Source of the DNA: Desulfobacteraceae bacterium
GTDB taxonomy: Bacteria > Desulfobacterota > Desulfobacteria > Desulfobacterales > Desulfobacteraceae
Length of the DNA stretch: 64,000 nt
Assembly (NCBI GenBank): GCA_016743945.1
Contig: JADGFI010000017.1
Span: 1-64,000 of the forward strand
Direction of reading: 5' to 3'
This document shows, in pieces, positions 25,987 to 35,789 of this stretch. The notes under the pieces are model-generated. The model did no database searches. It worked only from the letters and a program-made list of their open reading frames with translations, and had not been told where the DNA came from. A program made the translations under genes and the position numbers. Each line of letters opens with the position of its first letter. Position 1 is the first letter of the stretch.

Positions 25987-28431
25987 ATGAATACGATTCA
26001 AAAAGCGCCCGGTTCTATTTTTGAAAAAATAGGGTTTGTTTTTTACACCCACAGAGTCAAAACCATTTTAGTCTTTGCTCTTTTTACGATCCTATCCTTA
26101 AACACATTCGAACATTTACGCATGGACGTGAGCATCGAAGGATTCCTTAAAAAAGAGGATTCTGTTCTGGCCGACTACCATCAATTCAGAAAAGATTTTG
26201 ACAATGATGAACTGATCGTCGTCGGGGTGTCCGGGGAACAGGTTTTTGAAATGGAATTTTTGACAAAACTCAAACGCCTCCATGATGAACTTGAGGCAGA
26301 GGTGCCTTACGTTGATGATATAACCGGCCTTATCAATGTACGGCATACCCGGGGCGAAGGCGAGTCGCTGATTGTCGAAGATCTATTTGAGCGGTTTCCG
26401 GAAAATGATCGGGACGTGGAAACATTGAAGCAAAGAACTGCAAAAAATGCTTTTTACAAAAATCTTGTGATCTCCGAAGACCTGAAAACAACAGCGATCG
26501 TCATTCGGCTCTTATCTTTTTCTCCCCGATCCGGGGAAAATTTTATCCAGGGGTTTGAGGCAGACAACCATTCAAATACCGAATTTGAAAGGCTCACCAG
26601 TACCGAATGTGGAAAAGCCGTGGAAAAAACCTGGGAAATCGTTCAAAAATACAATAAAGATGACTTTAACGTACTTTTGTCAGGAACAGCAGCCGTTGAC
26701 CATTTTTTGGTCAGCATCATCCCCAAAGACACTAAAAAATTTATATTTTTTGCTTACCTTACGGTCATCATTCTCCTGGCAGCTATTTTCAGGAGGCTTT
26801 CCGGAGTGTTGTTTCCGCTGGTGATCGTCTCCCTGACCCTGGTATATACCCTTGCCCTTTTTTCAGTATTCAATGTCGCCATTAAGTTGCCTACCCAGAC
26901 CCTTCCTTCTTTTCTCCTTGCTGTTTCTGTGTGCTACTCCGTGCACATCCTTGCCCTTTTTTATTACCATTATGATAAAGGTATGGAAAAAAAACAGGCC
27001 CTGGCACAGTCGATGGCCCACTCGGGCAAGGCCATTCTTCTTACCGGATTAACCACGGCAGCTGGCTTGCTTTCGTTTTCAGGATCACAAAATGCCCCCA
27101 TTGGGGAACTGGGCATCTTTGCAGGATCTGGGGTATTTATTGCCGTTTTTCTGACCTTTACAGTGTTGCCCTGCCTTATTTCGTTTGTTCCTGAAAAAGG
27201 CAACCGCAACAAAAAAGAAAACCCAAAAAAAATGTTTTTGGATAATTATCTGGTTAAGATCGCTGGGTTTTCAACGGGAAAATCCGTGTGGATACTTTGT
27301 TTTACGCTGTTCGTACTGATCGTATCGGTTTCAGGTTTCACGAAAATTGAATTCAGTCATAATACCTTATTATGGCTCCCGGAAACCGCAACCATCAGAA
27401 CAGATACCGAACAATTGGATAAATGCCTGAAAGGCACGGTGTCCATGGAAATAATCATTGATACAAAACAAGAAAACGGGCTGTATAATCCCAAATTGCT
27501 CCAGCGCATAGATGCGATATCAACGCAGCTTGAAGGACTCTCTACAAAAAAAGTGACCACCGGAAAAGCATGGTCGCTGGCTGAGATATTAAAGGAAACA
27601 AACCAGGCCCTCCACTCAAATGACACAGCCTACTATAAAATTCCAGATCAAAGGGATCTTTGCATCCAAGAGCTTTTTCTTTTTTCCAACAGCGGGTCTG
27701 ATGACCTTGAAGATTTTACCGACAGCAGTTTTTCAAAAGCCAGGCTCAGTGTAAAGCTGCCCTTTGTGGATGCCATTGCTTACCATGAATACATAAAAGA
27801 AGCGGATGCCCTTCTGAAAAAAGAATTTCCCGATGTGTCGGTTACAACCACCGGACTGATCATGATCTATGCAAGGGTAATTTCCAACACTATTATGGAT
27901 ATGAAAACCAGTTATTTTATCGCCATCTGCGCTGTTACTCTTCTGATGATTCTACTCATGGGCGATGTCCGGATCGGGTTGATAAGCATGGTGCCCAACC
28001 TGTTTCCTATCATCGTCATCATTGGGATCTCCGGTTTTCTGAAAATTCCTTTCAGCCTGTTCATCATTCTCATTGGAAACATTGTCATTGGCCTTGCTGT
28101 AGATGATACCATTCATTTCATGCACAATTTCAAAACCTATTTCAACCAGGGATACTCCTGCGAAAAATCCGTTGAAAAGACGTTGCTGACAGCCGGAAGG
28201 GCGATGCTCCTAACCTCTCTGATACTTTCCAGTGCTTTTTTTATTTATCTTTTTTCCACACTCAACCACCTGAACCATTTCGGAATACTTGCAGGCCTTG
28301 CCGTTATTCTTGCCCTGGGTTCAGATTTTTTCATCACACCGGCCTTGATGAAGGTCTTTTATTCCAGGCGGGTTTCACCTCCGGTAGAAAAATCGGTGAC
28401 CACTCCCACTAAAAATGTTTTGGATAGTTAA
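25987..28431 (+). CDS. RND/MMPL-type exporter (COG1033)
   Basis: 814 residues with the duplicated RND plan: one membrane helix, a periplasmic loop (~40-230), a six-helix bundle (~230-400), then a second copy (loop ~440-620, helices ~620-790). 'GLTTAAGLLSFSGSQNAPIGELG' is the sterol-sensing/MMPL motif. Members move lipids or hydrophobic molecules from the inner membrane. The next two genes (LolA-like, DUF1302) complete a familiar envelope-lipid export trio, here placed downstream of a TBDR. Confidence 0.88.
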   Translation: MNTIQKAPGSIFEKIGFVFYTHRVKTILVFALFTILSLNTFEHLRMDVSIEGFLKKEDSVLADYHQFRKDFDNDELIVVGVSGEQVFEMEFLTKLKRLHDELEAEVPYVDDITGLINVRHTRGEGESLIVEDLFERFPENDRDVETLKQRTAKNAFYKNLVISEDLKTTAIVIRLLSFSPRSGENFIQGFEADNHSNTEFERLTSTECGKAVEKTWEIVQKYNKDDFNVLLSGTAAVDHFLVSIIPKDTKKFIFFAYLTVIILLAAIFRRLSGVLFPLVIVSLTLVYTLALFSVFNVAIKLPTQTLPSFLLAVSVCYSVHILALFYYHYDKGMEKKQALAQSMAHSGKAILLTGLTTAAGLLSFSGSQNAPIGELGIFAGSGVFIAVFLTFTVLPCLISFVPEKGNRNKKENPKKMFLDNYLVKIAGFSTGKSVWILCFTLFVLIVSVSGFTKIEFSHNTLLWLPETATIRTDTEQLDKCLKGTVSMEIIIDTKQENGLYNPKLLQRIDAISTQLEGLSTKKVTTGKAWSLAEILKETNQALHSNDTAYYKIPDQRDLCIQELFLFSNSGSDDLEDFTDSSFSKARLSVKLPFVDAIAYHEYIKEADALLKKEFPDVSVTTTGLIMIYARVISNTIMDMKTSYFIAICAVTLLMILLMGDVRIGLISMVPNLFPIIVIIGISGFLKIPFSLFIILIGNIVIGLAVDDTIHFMHNFKTYFNQGYSCEKSVEKTLLTAGRAMLLTSLILSSAFFIYLFSTLNHLNHFGILAGLAVILALGSDFFITPALMKVFYSRRVSPPVEKSVTTPTKNVLDS

Positions 28432-28461
28432 CTATTTACCTGGATCATCTGAGGAAAAATT

Positions 28462-29268
28462 ATGAAAATATTGAATTACACACTTGTCGCCATCTTATTT
28501 ATGTCCATGGGCTTACCGCTCTCCCATGCCCTGGATACGCCTGCCCCCTTGGAAATAATGGAAAAGGTCGACAGAAGATATGACGGGGATGACAGAGAAT
28601 CTGAAATGATCATGGTGCTGATCGATAAAAATGGAAAAAAAAGAAAGAGAAAGCTTAAAATTTTTTCAAGGGACAATGGTGAAGATACCTGGTCTGCCTC
28701 ATTTTTTCTTTCTCCCCAGGATGTAAAAAATACAGGCTTTTTGTCCTATGATTATGATAAAACCACAGAAGATGACCAATGGCTGTATCTTCCGGCACTT
28801 CATAAGGTAAAGCGGATCGCGTCAAATGACAAATCATCCAGCTTTATGGGATCTGATTTCAGTTATGCCGATATGACGGACAAGGAAATCAGTGATTACA
28901 CCTATACCTACCTTAAAACCATGCAGCTAAACAATCAGACATGCCATGTCATAGAATCTATCCCTAAAACAAAAAAAACCATAAAAGATTTCGGATACAC
29001 CAAATCGATATTTTTCGTACTGGCAGATTCATACGTGGTGACAAGGGCTGTTTACTGGCTGGAAGAACGCAACCGGATTAAATATTATGATGTCAAAAAA
29101 TTTGAAACGATAGACAATATCCATACCCCCGTGGAAATTCATATGACATTGAAAAAAGGGGGGGTATTTCAACATAAAACCATCATTTTTTATAAAAACA
29201 TCAAATACAACCAGGGGCTTGACACCACCCTTTTTTCGGTACGGCAGCTTGAAAAGGGGGTAAATTGA
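28462..29268 (+). CDS. LolA-like outer-membrane lipoprotein-sorting protein
   Basis: 268 residues with a signal peptide ending at 'SHALDTP'. 'DDQWLYLPALHKVKRIASND' and 'SSFMGSDFSYADM' are hallmarks of the LolA-like periplasmic family (PF17131) that accompanies MMPL/RND exporters. Predicted to carry a lipid-like ligand across the periplasm. Its stop overlaps the TTG start of the next gene by three bases. Confidence 0.87.
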   Translation: MKILNYTLVAILFMSMGLPLSHALDTPAPLEIMEKVDRRYDGDDRESEMIMVLIDKNGKKRKRKLKIFSRDNGEDTWSASFFLSPQDVKNTGFLSYDYDKTTEDDQWLYLPALHKVKRIASNDKSSSFMGSDFSYADMTDKEISDYTYTYLKTMQLNNQTCHVIESIPKTKKTIKDFGYTKSIFFVLADSYVVTRAVYWLEERNRIKYYDVKKFETIDNIHTPVEIHMTLKKGGVFQHKTIIFYKNIKYNQGLDTTLFSVRQLEKGVN

Positions 29269-30647
29269 AGCAAACGCCGTTTTTATTGCTTATCGGTTTT
29301 TCATTTATCCTTTTTCCGTTAAATGGTCTTTCCCTTGAAAGGAATGATGTTCCGGCGCTTTCTTCTGACCTGATTCTGGACGGGTTTGATACGGATTCGG
29401 GTTTTACGTTGTCACCAATGGAGCTGGAAGATATGGACCAGGACAGGGTGTATGAATTTTATGTGCGGTCAGAACTATTGTCTTCTTGTTGGCTTAAAGA
29501 TATTCAGACATCTGCCTTCCAGGAAGATGCCTTCAGGGTTGCAAATATGAAACTCTCTTTTGACCTCAATTTGAAATTGAATTACCAGGGCTGGACTTTT
29601 TTTTCAGATTTGGACCTGAATCATGATTTCTCAGTGGCCTTGGGGGCCTCCGGCCAGGAAGAAGTCTACCGCAGAAATATTGAAAAAAATGCAGAGCTCA
29701 AAGAACTGTGGGCAGAAAAAAACATCACACCGCATATTGACCTGAAAACAGGGCGGCAGATAATTTCCTGGGGTGTTTCCAATACATTACAGCTGATTGA
29801 TGTATTGAACCCGGTAGACAACAGATGGATCGGGATGACCGATATTGAGGACAGGCGGCTTCCCGTTGCGATGACCCGGATGGCTTTTTATTCGGAAAAA
29901 ACAGATTTGGCCCTGGTGGCTGTTCATGAAGTGAGAAAAAACAAATCGCCTGTTTACGGTTCACCATTTTATCAGGAAAAAACAGGGATGACGCCTGATA
30001 AACAGGCATCAACCTTTGAACACACACAGTTTGGCCTCTCACTGGACAGGCATTTCAGGGGGATGGATGCGGGGATCTATCTTGCCGGCTTTTTCGACCA
30101 GGATGCGTATAGAGATGTCACAACAAACAACCCTGGAGAATATCCCTTTGTAAAAATGGCAGGAACAGCAGGAACCATTGCAACGGGCAATTTTCTGATC
30201 AAAGCTGAAACAGCATTCTTTACAGGAAAAAAATACACCGGCGCCCGGAACCCCGAAAAAAATAGATTTGATCTGCTTGCCGGGATTGAATATTCAGGAT
30301 TCAAAGACACGACTATTCTTGTGGAACTTCTCAACCGGCATATATTTGATTTTGAAAGTCAAATGGAAGCCTATGGATTTGAAAAAGATAAATTTTCAAG
30401 TGTTCTCAGGGTTGAAAAAACATTCTTGAATGACACCCTGGGCCTTGTTTTGTTGTCGTCTTTTGATGGATTTCAGCTTGAAGATGGCGGTTTTCTGAGG
30501 CTTAAAGCCGAATATGAGTATACGGACAATCTAAAATTCGAATCCGGATTTATCTTTTATTATGGGGGAGAAAACCAATACTACGAAACCATTAAAAATA
30601 ATGACATCTTTTTTTTCAAAATGATTTTTGATTTTAATGGATTCTAA
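29265..30647 (+). CDS. DUF1302-type outer-membrane beta-barrel protein
   Basis: 460 residues starting with TTG (GGGGG five bases upstream), overlapping the previous stop. Signal peptide to about 'NGLSLERN'. 'GRQIISWGVSNTLQLIDVLNPVDNRW' followed by 'DIEDRRLPVAM' is the DUF1302 signature; alternating beta strands run to the terminal 'FDFNGF'. Probably the outer-membrane arm of the RND export trio. Confidence 0.82.
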   Translation: MKQTPFLLLIGFSFILFPLNGLSLERNDVPALSSDLILDGFDTDSGFTLSPMELEDMDQDRVYEFYVRSELLSSCWLKDIQTSAFQEDAFRVANMKLSFDLNLKLNYQGWTFFSDLDLNHDFSVALGASGQEEVYRRNIEKNAELKELWAEKNITPHIDLKTGRQIISWGVSNTLQLIDVLNPVDNRWIGMTDIEDRRLPVAMTRMAFYSEKTDLALVAVHEVRKNKSPVYGSPFYQEKTGMTPDKQASTFEHTQFGLSLDRHFRGMDAGIYLAGFFDQDAYRDVTTNNPGEYPFVKMAGTAGTIATGNFLIKAETAFFTGKKYTGARNPEKNRFDLLAGIEYSGFKDTTILVELLNRHIFDFESQMEAYGFEKDKFSSVLRVEKTFLNDTLGLVLLSSFDGFQLEDGGFLRLKAEYEYTDNLKFESGFIFYYGGENQYYETIKNNDIFFFKMIFDFNGF

Positions 30648-30775
30648 TAAAAAACCTTTTCCCGGGTTGTTACAATCCTTCCCTGCTGTGGGGAACCGTA
30701 TTTTTGTGCCGAATTGTTTAGGGGGATCTTAAACCAGAAACATAATCAAATAAATCGTTAATTTAAGGAACACAA

Positions 30776-31660
30776 ATGAAGAAAAATTTTTGCATGACCC
30801 TGTTTTTTATCTTTGCAACTTTGTCACCGGCCCAGGCACATTCGCTCTGGATCAATTCTTTTGAGTCTGATGTTCATCAGCCACGCCATACCATGGTGTC
30901 CGTGGGGTGGGGACATACCCTGCCAATGGGCGATATCCTCACCTCCCCCAAAGGCCGCATCGCCATTGAGCAATTCGAACTGGTGGCCCCGGATCAAACC
31001 CGCACCGCCTTAAACCTTCCCGTGTTTAAACTTTCCAAACCGGAATTATCCACTATAAATTTTGACCTGTACGCAGCCGACCTGGCCACACAAAAGGTGG
31101 AATTTAAAAAAGACAGTACTCCCGGGGTCTACCAGTTCAGCCTGGTATCCCGGCCAACGGCATACACTAAATATATTGATACCTCTGGAAGAACCCGGTT
31201 AAAACTAAAAGAGAAAGACAAAATAAAAAATATTAAAAAAGTATTAATGTCTGTAAAATACCAGGCCTTTGCCAAGTCCTACGTCACCTTGGGTAAGTGG
31301 ACCGCCCCCGCTCCCCTGGGCCACGGCCTGGAAATCATTCCGCGTACGGACATGAGCAATCTGCACGTCAATGATCTTGTGGAAGTAGATGTTCTTTTCT
31401 ATGGCAAGCCCTTGAATTCATCTGCCGCAGGCAAGGAGTCTATCCTGGCCCAAAGCAGGGGGTTCGGCCAGGAGGATGGATTTTGCCTGCAGGCTTATAT
31501 CAAAAAAGGCAGGGCCCAGATCAGGGTCCAGACTCCGGGACAGTGGAAAATAATGACAACCCACAAAGACAAAGTTCTTCCAGACGGAGACCTCAAAGAC
31601 CTCCAGGGCAAGGTGGACAATGTTGTCCACGGGGCCAGCCTTACCTTTGACGTTAAATAA
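30776..31660 (+). CDS. DUF4198-family periplasmic protein
   Basis: 294 residues. The signal peptide ends at 'SPAQAHSLWI'; the mature His-Ser-Leu-Trp N-terminus is typical of DUF4198 (PF10670), whose members often sit beside metal transport genes. Conserved beta-rich segments include 'GWGHTLPMGD', 'GVYQFSLVSRP' and 'GQWKIMTTHKDKV'. His residues near the new N-terminus could bind metal. A diverged paralogue is at 32744-33595. Role unknown; a periplasmic metal-binding accessory is plausible. Confidence 0.82.
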   Translation: MKKNFCMTLFFIFATLSPAQAHSLWINSFESDVHQPRHTMVSVGWGHTLPMGDILTSPKGRIAIEQFELVAPDQTRTALNLPVFKLSKPELSTINFDLYAADLATQKVEFKKDSTPGVYQFSLVSRPTAYTKYIDTSGRTRLKLKEKDKIKNIKKVLMSVKYQAFAKSYVTLGKWTAPAPLGHGLEIIPRTDMSNLHVNDLVEVDVLFYGKPLNSSAAGKESILAQSRGFGQEDGFCLQAYIKKGRAQIRVQTPGQWKIMTTHKDKVLPDGDLKDLQGKVDNVVHGASLTFDVK

Positions 31661-31694
31661 TTCTCCATGGAAAAAATTGAATAACCCGGCTCTC

Positions 31695-31730
31695 CTCGCT
31701 TGCCCGGACTTCAGGCCCCAGGCAAGCGAG
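31695..31730. repeat. 10-bp hairpin after the DUF4198 gene
   Basis: CTCGCTTGCC and GGCAAGCGAG are exact inverted copies around a 16-base loop, 34 bases after the stop codon. No T-run, so termination is uncertain. 31731-31879 shows nothing recognisable. Confidence 0.55.
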
Positions 31731-31879
31731 ATCCGTTGGTTCATTACCCAGGACATCTCTTTTTCCTACTGATGCGCAAAGCGTCTTGTGTCCGGTTCAA
31801 AGATGAGTGTGGAGGAAAGACGGTTAGCGTTGGCGGTCATGTGAACGTCATGACGCACCTTATGTTTGGTCTAATAGTA

Positions 31880-32250
31880 TTAGCATCGAGTTCGATTACC
31901 GCACACCCGACAAAAAGATTGGTGAAATTTACTGCGGCACATGCCGACGGAAAGGGCAAGTTCGTCCAGGCTGGGAGTATCTTCCAGATTGGTCATCATC
32001 AATCCGGCAGCGCGGTGAATCCGTTCGAGCTCACCGGATTTTAACACGGAACCGTTACGAAGGTGCTTATACCCGTTACCCATCTGTTTTATTTTTTAGG
32101 CCAGTAGCTCCATGACCTTTCCTTCTATGAAAAACTTACGAGTCAATCCGTGGTAGGGACAATGTATAATCTGCTCAAGAATACCCCATATGGCCGGGGT
32201 AATCCCATTGACCAACCGCTTGGATGTCCGGTTGTTCTTGATCAGTTCCA
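31880..32250 (-). pseudogene. AraC-family regulator fossil
   Basis: Reading down the minus strand: 'RLVNGITPAIWGILEQIIHC' then 'PYHGLTRKFFIEGKVMELLA', a TAA stop at 32096-32098, then 'RIHRAAGLMMTNLEDTPSLDELALSVGMCRSKFH' in pieces, ending 'CRVCGNRTRC'. It matches the complete AraC at 37235-38230 closely. The sensor start and second HTH are missing. Together with the regulatory block at 32580 it marks an old copy of the 37235-38294 region. Confidence 0.8.
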
Positions 32251-32254
32251 ACAG

Positions 32255-32519
32255 TCTCGATGTAGCGATCAATGTCCGGAAAGGAAAAAAAACGCTTTGG
32301 TGGTGATTCTGGGGTGCGGCCTGGATACAATGTTTTTGCGCTTGTGCACCGAGATTACGGACCAGACCGTGTTTTATGAACTGGATCAGCGCGGTCAAGA
32401 CGACAAAGGCCCCCTTCAGGCTGGCCCTGGATGAGGACCAAAAAATTGAAACCTGGGCCTCTAATCTGAAACTGAAATCCATCCGCCATTACGAGAATTT
32501 TAAAGTTTGGATCACCTAA
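32255..32519 (+). pseudogene. LCM-family methyltransferase fragments
   Basis: 'NALVVILGCGLDTMFLRL' and 'DQTVFYELDQ' match the SAM loop of the LCM-type enzymes at 9652 and 61003. After a large internal loss, 'ALDEDQKIETWASNLKLKSI' matches the C-terminal region of the 9652 enzyme and ends with a stop at 32519. It is fused tail-first to the AraC fossil. Confidence 0.75.
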
Positions 32520-32579
32520 TTTCACCTATTCTAATATCCGGAATGATCCGATGCAGAATCAGTTGCCAGAAATATATAA

Positions 32580-32643
32580 ACGATTCCGCTAAAAAAATAA
32601 ACATAGTCGTTATCGTCCTTGCAAGATCTATGGTTTATTCTTT
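32580..32643 (+). promoter_or_regulatory. Conserved 64-base regulatory block, copy 1
   Basis: ACGATTCCGCTAAAAAAATA, then AACA, CGTTATCG, CAAGAT and TATTCTTT, repeats with few changes at 38231-38294. It lies 100 bases upstream of a DUF4198 gene. Non-coding conservation upstream of two unrelated genes, each next to AraC sequence, suggests an AraC-binding promoter. Confidence 0.65.
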
Positions 32644-32743
32644 TTACAAATTAGAAAGTGGTTATGAATCTGCATTCATTTTTTTTATTGGGATGAGCAT
32701 ACCACGGAGAATTTTTAAAAAAAAATTAAAACAAGGAGCTTTG

Positions 32744-33595
32744 ATGAATAAGTTTGAAAATCGAAAAAAAACAAATCAACACCTTCTGTTAAAAATCGTT
32801 GTATCTATAGTTGTTTGTCTGTTGTTCTCTTTTAATGCCTATGGACATTCTCTTTACATACAGTCCAGCCGTTATAAGGTACATGAAGGGAAAAGTTCAC
32901 CTTTGTTTTTTTGCTATGGTCATCATATTCCCATTGATGACGGTGTGAGAGGAAAAAAACTTAAATATATCAAGATACAGTCTCCCGAAGCAACCGTCCA
33001 GGAATTAGAAATACGAAATGAAACCTGTTTGCATTCATATATGGTGAATTATAGCACTCCCGGCACCTATGTGTTATCGGCTGAAACCAATCCCGGTTAT
33101 TATACCATCTATATTGATAAAAAAGGGCGTGAGCGTCATGCCATCAAGCCCAAAAGCGCTATTATCGGCAATGCTCAAAAAATTGTAAAAAGTCTTTACA
33201 GCAAACAGTACACAAAAACATACGTGGTGTGTGATACCCCTTCCAGTAATTTTGCGTCCCATGTCGGGCTGAATTTGGAACTTGTGCCGGTCAAAGATAT
33301 TTCAACATTGAAATCCGGAGAAACCTTGGAACTAATCGTCTATTACAAAGGAAAACCATATAAAGGGAAAGGGACTTGGGATGCTACTTTTAACGGATTT
33401 TCAACTGAATCCGAAGACAATTTTTATCCAAAAACCACAGTATCAGGCAGTGATAGAATAAAGATTCCCATTCCCAATGCGGGAAGGTGGTTTGTTCGCT
33501 ATTTTATTAAAATTGACGCCAAGGGTGAAGAACTGGAAAGGTTTTCTCAAATGAAATATACAGCTACTTTGGTATTCCAGATACCCAATAGATAA
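32744..33595 (+). CDS. DUF4198-family periplasmic protein, paralogue
   Basis: 283 residues from ATG 32744 (AAGGAG seven bases upstream; a longer frame from 32507 lacks support and would run through the regulatory block). Signal peptide ends at 'FNAYGHSLYI', leaving His-Ser-Leu at the mature end as in the 30776 protein. 'CYGHHIPIDDG' and 'TPGTYVLSAETNPGYYTIYI' match the family. It is 75 bases before a TBDR on the same strand, so likely one operon, supporting a role beside the receptor. Confidence 0.83.
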   Translation: MNKFENRKKTNQHLLLKIVVSIVVCLLFSFNAYGHSLYIQSSRYKVHEGKSSPLFFCYGHHIPIDDGVRGKKLKYIKIQSPEATVQELEIRNETCLHSYMVNYSTPGTYVLSAETNPGYYTIYIDKKGRERHAIKPKSAIIGNAQKIVKSLYSKQYTKTYVVCDTPSSNFASHVGLNLELVPVKDISTLKSGETLELIVYYKGKPYKGKGTWDATFNGFSTESEDNFYPKTTVSGSDRIKIPIPNAGRWFVRYFIKIDAKGEELERFSQMKYTATLVFQIPNR

Positions 33596-33670
33596 AACAT
33601 GAAAGTTTTTGTTTGGGTTCTTTAAGAATGTCATATAAAAAAAATAAGAATTGTTAGTGAGGGATTGAAT

Positions 33671-35701
33671 ATGCATAAAGCAGCTAAGGGAAAAAAATTA
33701 CGCAGTAATAGTATTTCAATAATTTATTTTACCTATATTCTTATTATCAACGCGCTTTTTTCCTGCCCGCCTGTGTGGGCAGAAGACGATAAGAATGATA
33801 AAAAAAGTATTAATATTGGCGATATAACGGTTACCGCAACCAAGATGTCCACCGAGGTGGATAAAATACCTACTAATCTCAACGTCATATCCCGTGAAGA
33901 GATAGAAAAGTATCCAGGTCATTACAACGCGCTCACCTTGTTGCGGGAAGCAAATATACCGGGATTGTATTTTCCCGGCAACAGCGGGGGGTCGAATGCC
34001 GATATTTCAGTGAGTAGCAGGGGCAGCGAAGTTTCACACTGGGGAATGAAGGTGATGATCAACGGAATAGAGTTTAACCGGGGGAATGGCTACATGAGGG
34101 CCGGTCGCTTGGCAGTGCATGATATAGAGCGCATCGAGATTACCAAAACCCCGTCAGCCGAGTATGGAGACCAGGCCATAGGGGGCGTTATCAACATAAT
34201 CACCCGGGTGGCAACCAATCCCCTGGAGGCCAAGGCAGGTATTGCCTTTACCAGTCTGGGAGGCGGCAATGGCTATGGCGTGATCAATGGGTCTCATGAA
34301 AATTGGGAATACTACCTTGATGCATCCGCACTACGCGAAGATTCTTATCAGGATGATGGCTATCTGGATGGTGAAAACGTATATACCATGTTAAGGTATG
34401 CACTAAACGATACGGCTGATTTAGCCTTCCATGGCTCATACAAGGATTCAAGGGGAGTTTACACTGCGGGCCTGAGCAGAGAACAATTCGAGGACGACCC
34501 TTCTCAAAATCCGAATACCGGGGCTGATTATTACAACGAGACGGAAGAAAGCCTGGGAGCCTTTGTGTATGAACAGCAACTGGGACGACATAAGCTTATG
34601 TGCAAAATGGAGTTACAATCTTCAAATTTCCAAATGTATTGGAATTCTTATACCGACGTGGAGGCGTGGCAAGCGCATCCGGAAGTGAACATTTCCTTCA
34701 ACCATGACATCGCGGGCATGGGAAACAAGCTGGTTATTGGCGGGGAGTATCGTTTCCACGAGATCAAGGCAAAACAATATCAAGCCTCAAGTTTTTACGA
34801 TGTGGGTGACATCTATCAGGACTTTTCACGGGAAGACATCAGTTATGCGGGTTATCTGCAAGATGAGTTGCGAATAACCGATGCCCTTACAATTAATGCT
34901 GGCATCCGCTACGACTATTTTGATTTGGAACAATTTGCCAATATTAAAACCAGCAATGCCTGGGCTCAGGAGAAAGGTGCCTTCAGTCCCAAGATCGGCA
35001 TCACCTATCAGTTATGCGATGAAGTAAACCTGTTTACGGGATTTAACAGCGGCATAAAAAGTCCGGTAAGATTGGGGCAATGGTTTACAAATGGTGAGCT
35101 TGACCCTGAAAAGCTCCGGGCCTATGAAGTGGGTATACGCGGTAATGTTTTCAATTGGTTGGATTACAATATGGCCGTTTTTTGGCAAAAAGTAACCGAT
35201 AAGTTTGTCAGGCCCAGCGTGGACTGGAGTGCAGAATATGAAAACGCCGGGGAGACCAGCGCAAAGGGTGTGGAGCTGGGGGCCAATGCAAGATTGCCCC
35301 ATGGTTTTTATGCCTCGACTAGTTTTACCTATCAAAAATCCGAGTTTGATGAATTTATCAGCGGTGGCGTTGATTATTCCGGAAACCATTTGACCGGCGT
35401 GCCGGATATGATGTTTGCTTTCCAACTGGGCTATCGCCACGATCTTTTGGGTGATATTTCACTTAATCCTGTTTATACGGGCAAGCGCTATTTCAACTAT
35501 GCCAACACCAATGAAGATGAAGGTTTTTGGGTGTTGAACGCCAGGTATGCAAAAACAATAGGCCGGGTTGAGTTGTATATTGTGGGGCGCAACCTTTTTG
35601 ATGAAAGCGCTGTTGGCAGTGGCAGCGGTAATCCAGGCAATGAAAATCTCTACCCAATGGCGGGATTCAATGCGAGCATCGGTTTGAACATGACGTTCTA
35701 A
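33671..35701 (+). CDS. TonB-dependent receptor (BtuB/FepA-like)
   Basis: 676 residues from ATG 33671 (GAGG upstream). Signal peptide to 'PPVWAEDD'; Ton box 'IGDITVTATKMSTEVD'; plug 'VHDIERIEITKTPSAEYGDQ' and 'GGVINIITRVA'; barrel ending 'GLNMTF'. It differs from the other six receptors, lacking the 'GPQGTLYG' plug motif and having 'SAEYGDQAIGGVINIIT' like BtuB/siderophore receptors. It lies between a DUF4198 gene and an O-methyltransferase, and upstream of a cobalamin-riboswitch operon, so a corrinoid or metal complex is a reasonable cargo guess. Confidence 0.9.
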   Translation: MHKAAKGKKLRSNSISIIYFTYILIINALFSCPPVWAEDDKNDKKSINIGDITVTATKMSTEVDKIPTNLNVISREEIEKYPGHYNALTLLREANIPGLYFPGNSGGSNADISVSSRGSEVSHWGMKVMINGIEFNRGNGYMRAGRLAVHDIERIEITKTPSAEYGDQAIGGVINIITRVATNPLEAKAGIAFTSLGGGNGYGVINGSHENWEYYLDASALREDSYQDDGYLDGENVYTMLRYALNDTADLAFHGSYKDSRGVYTAGLSREQFEDDPSQNPNTGADYYNETEESLGAFVYEQQLGRHKLMCKMELQSSNFQMYWNSYTDVEAWQAHPEVNISFNHDIAGMGNKLVIGGEYRFHEIKAKQYQASSFYDVGDIYQDFSREDISYAGYLQDELRITDALTINAGIRYDYFDLEQFANIKTSNAWAQEKGAFSPKIGITYQLCDEVNLFTGFNSGIKSPVRLGQWFTNGELDPEKLRAYEVGIRGNVFNWLDYNMAVFWQKVTDKFVRPSVDWSAEYENAGETSAKGVELGANARLPHGFYASTSFTYQKSEFDEFISGGVDYSGNHLTGVPDMMFAFQLGYRHDLLGDISLNPVYTGKRYFNYANTNEDEGFWVLNARYAKTIGRVELYIVGRNLFDESAVGSGSGNPGNENLYPMAGFNASIGLNMTF

Positions 35702-35789
35702 GCTGAAAGCTTTCATGGGAAAAAATCAACCCATAATACTGTTGACCACAGTATCAAATTTATATAAAAAAAATAGAAAGGAATAATCC

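Noticed and set aside
31700..32044. Plus-strand 114-codon frame
   Set aside because: It is antisense to the AraC fossil, whose motifs are clear on the other strand.
32507..32743. Longer N-terminus for the DUF4198 protein at 32744
   Set aside because: It would translate the conserved regulatory block; the ATG at 32744 has AAGGAG and is followed by a proper signal peptide.
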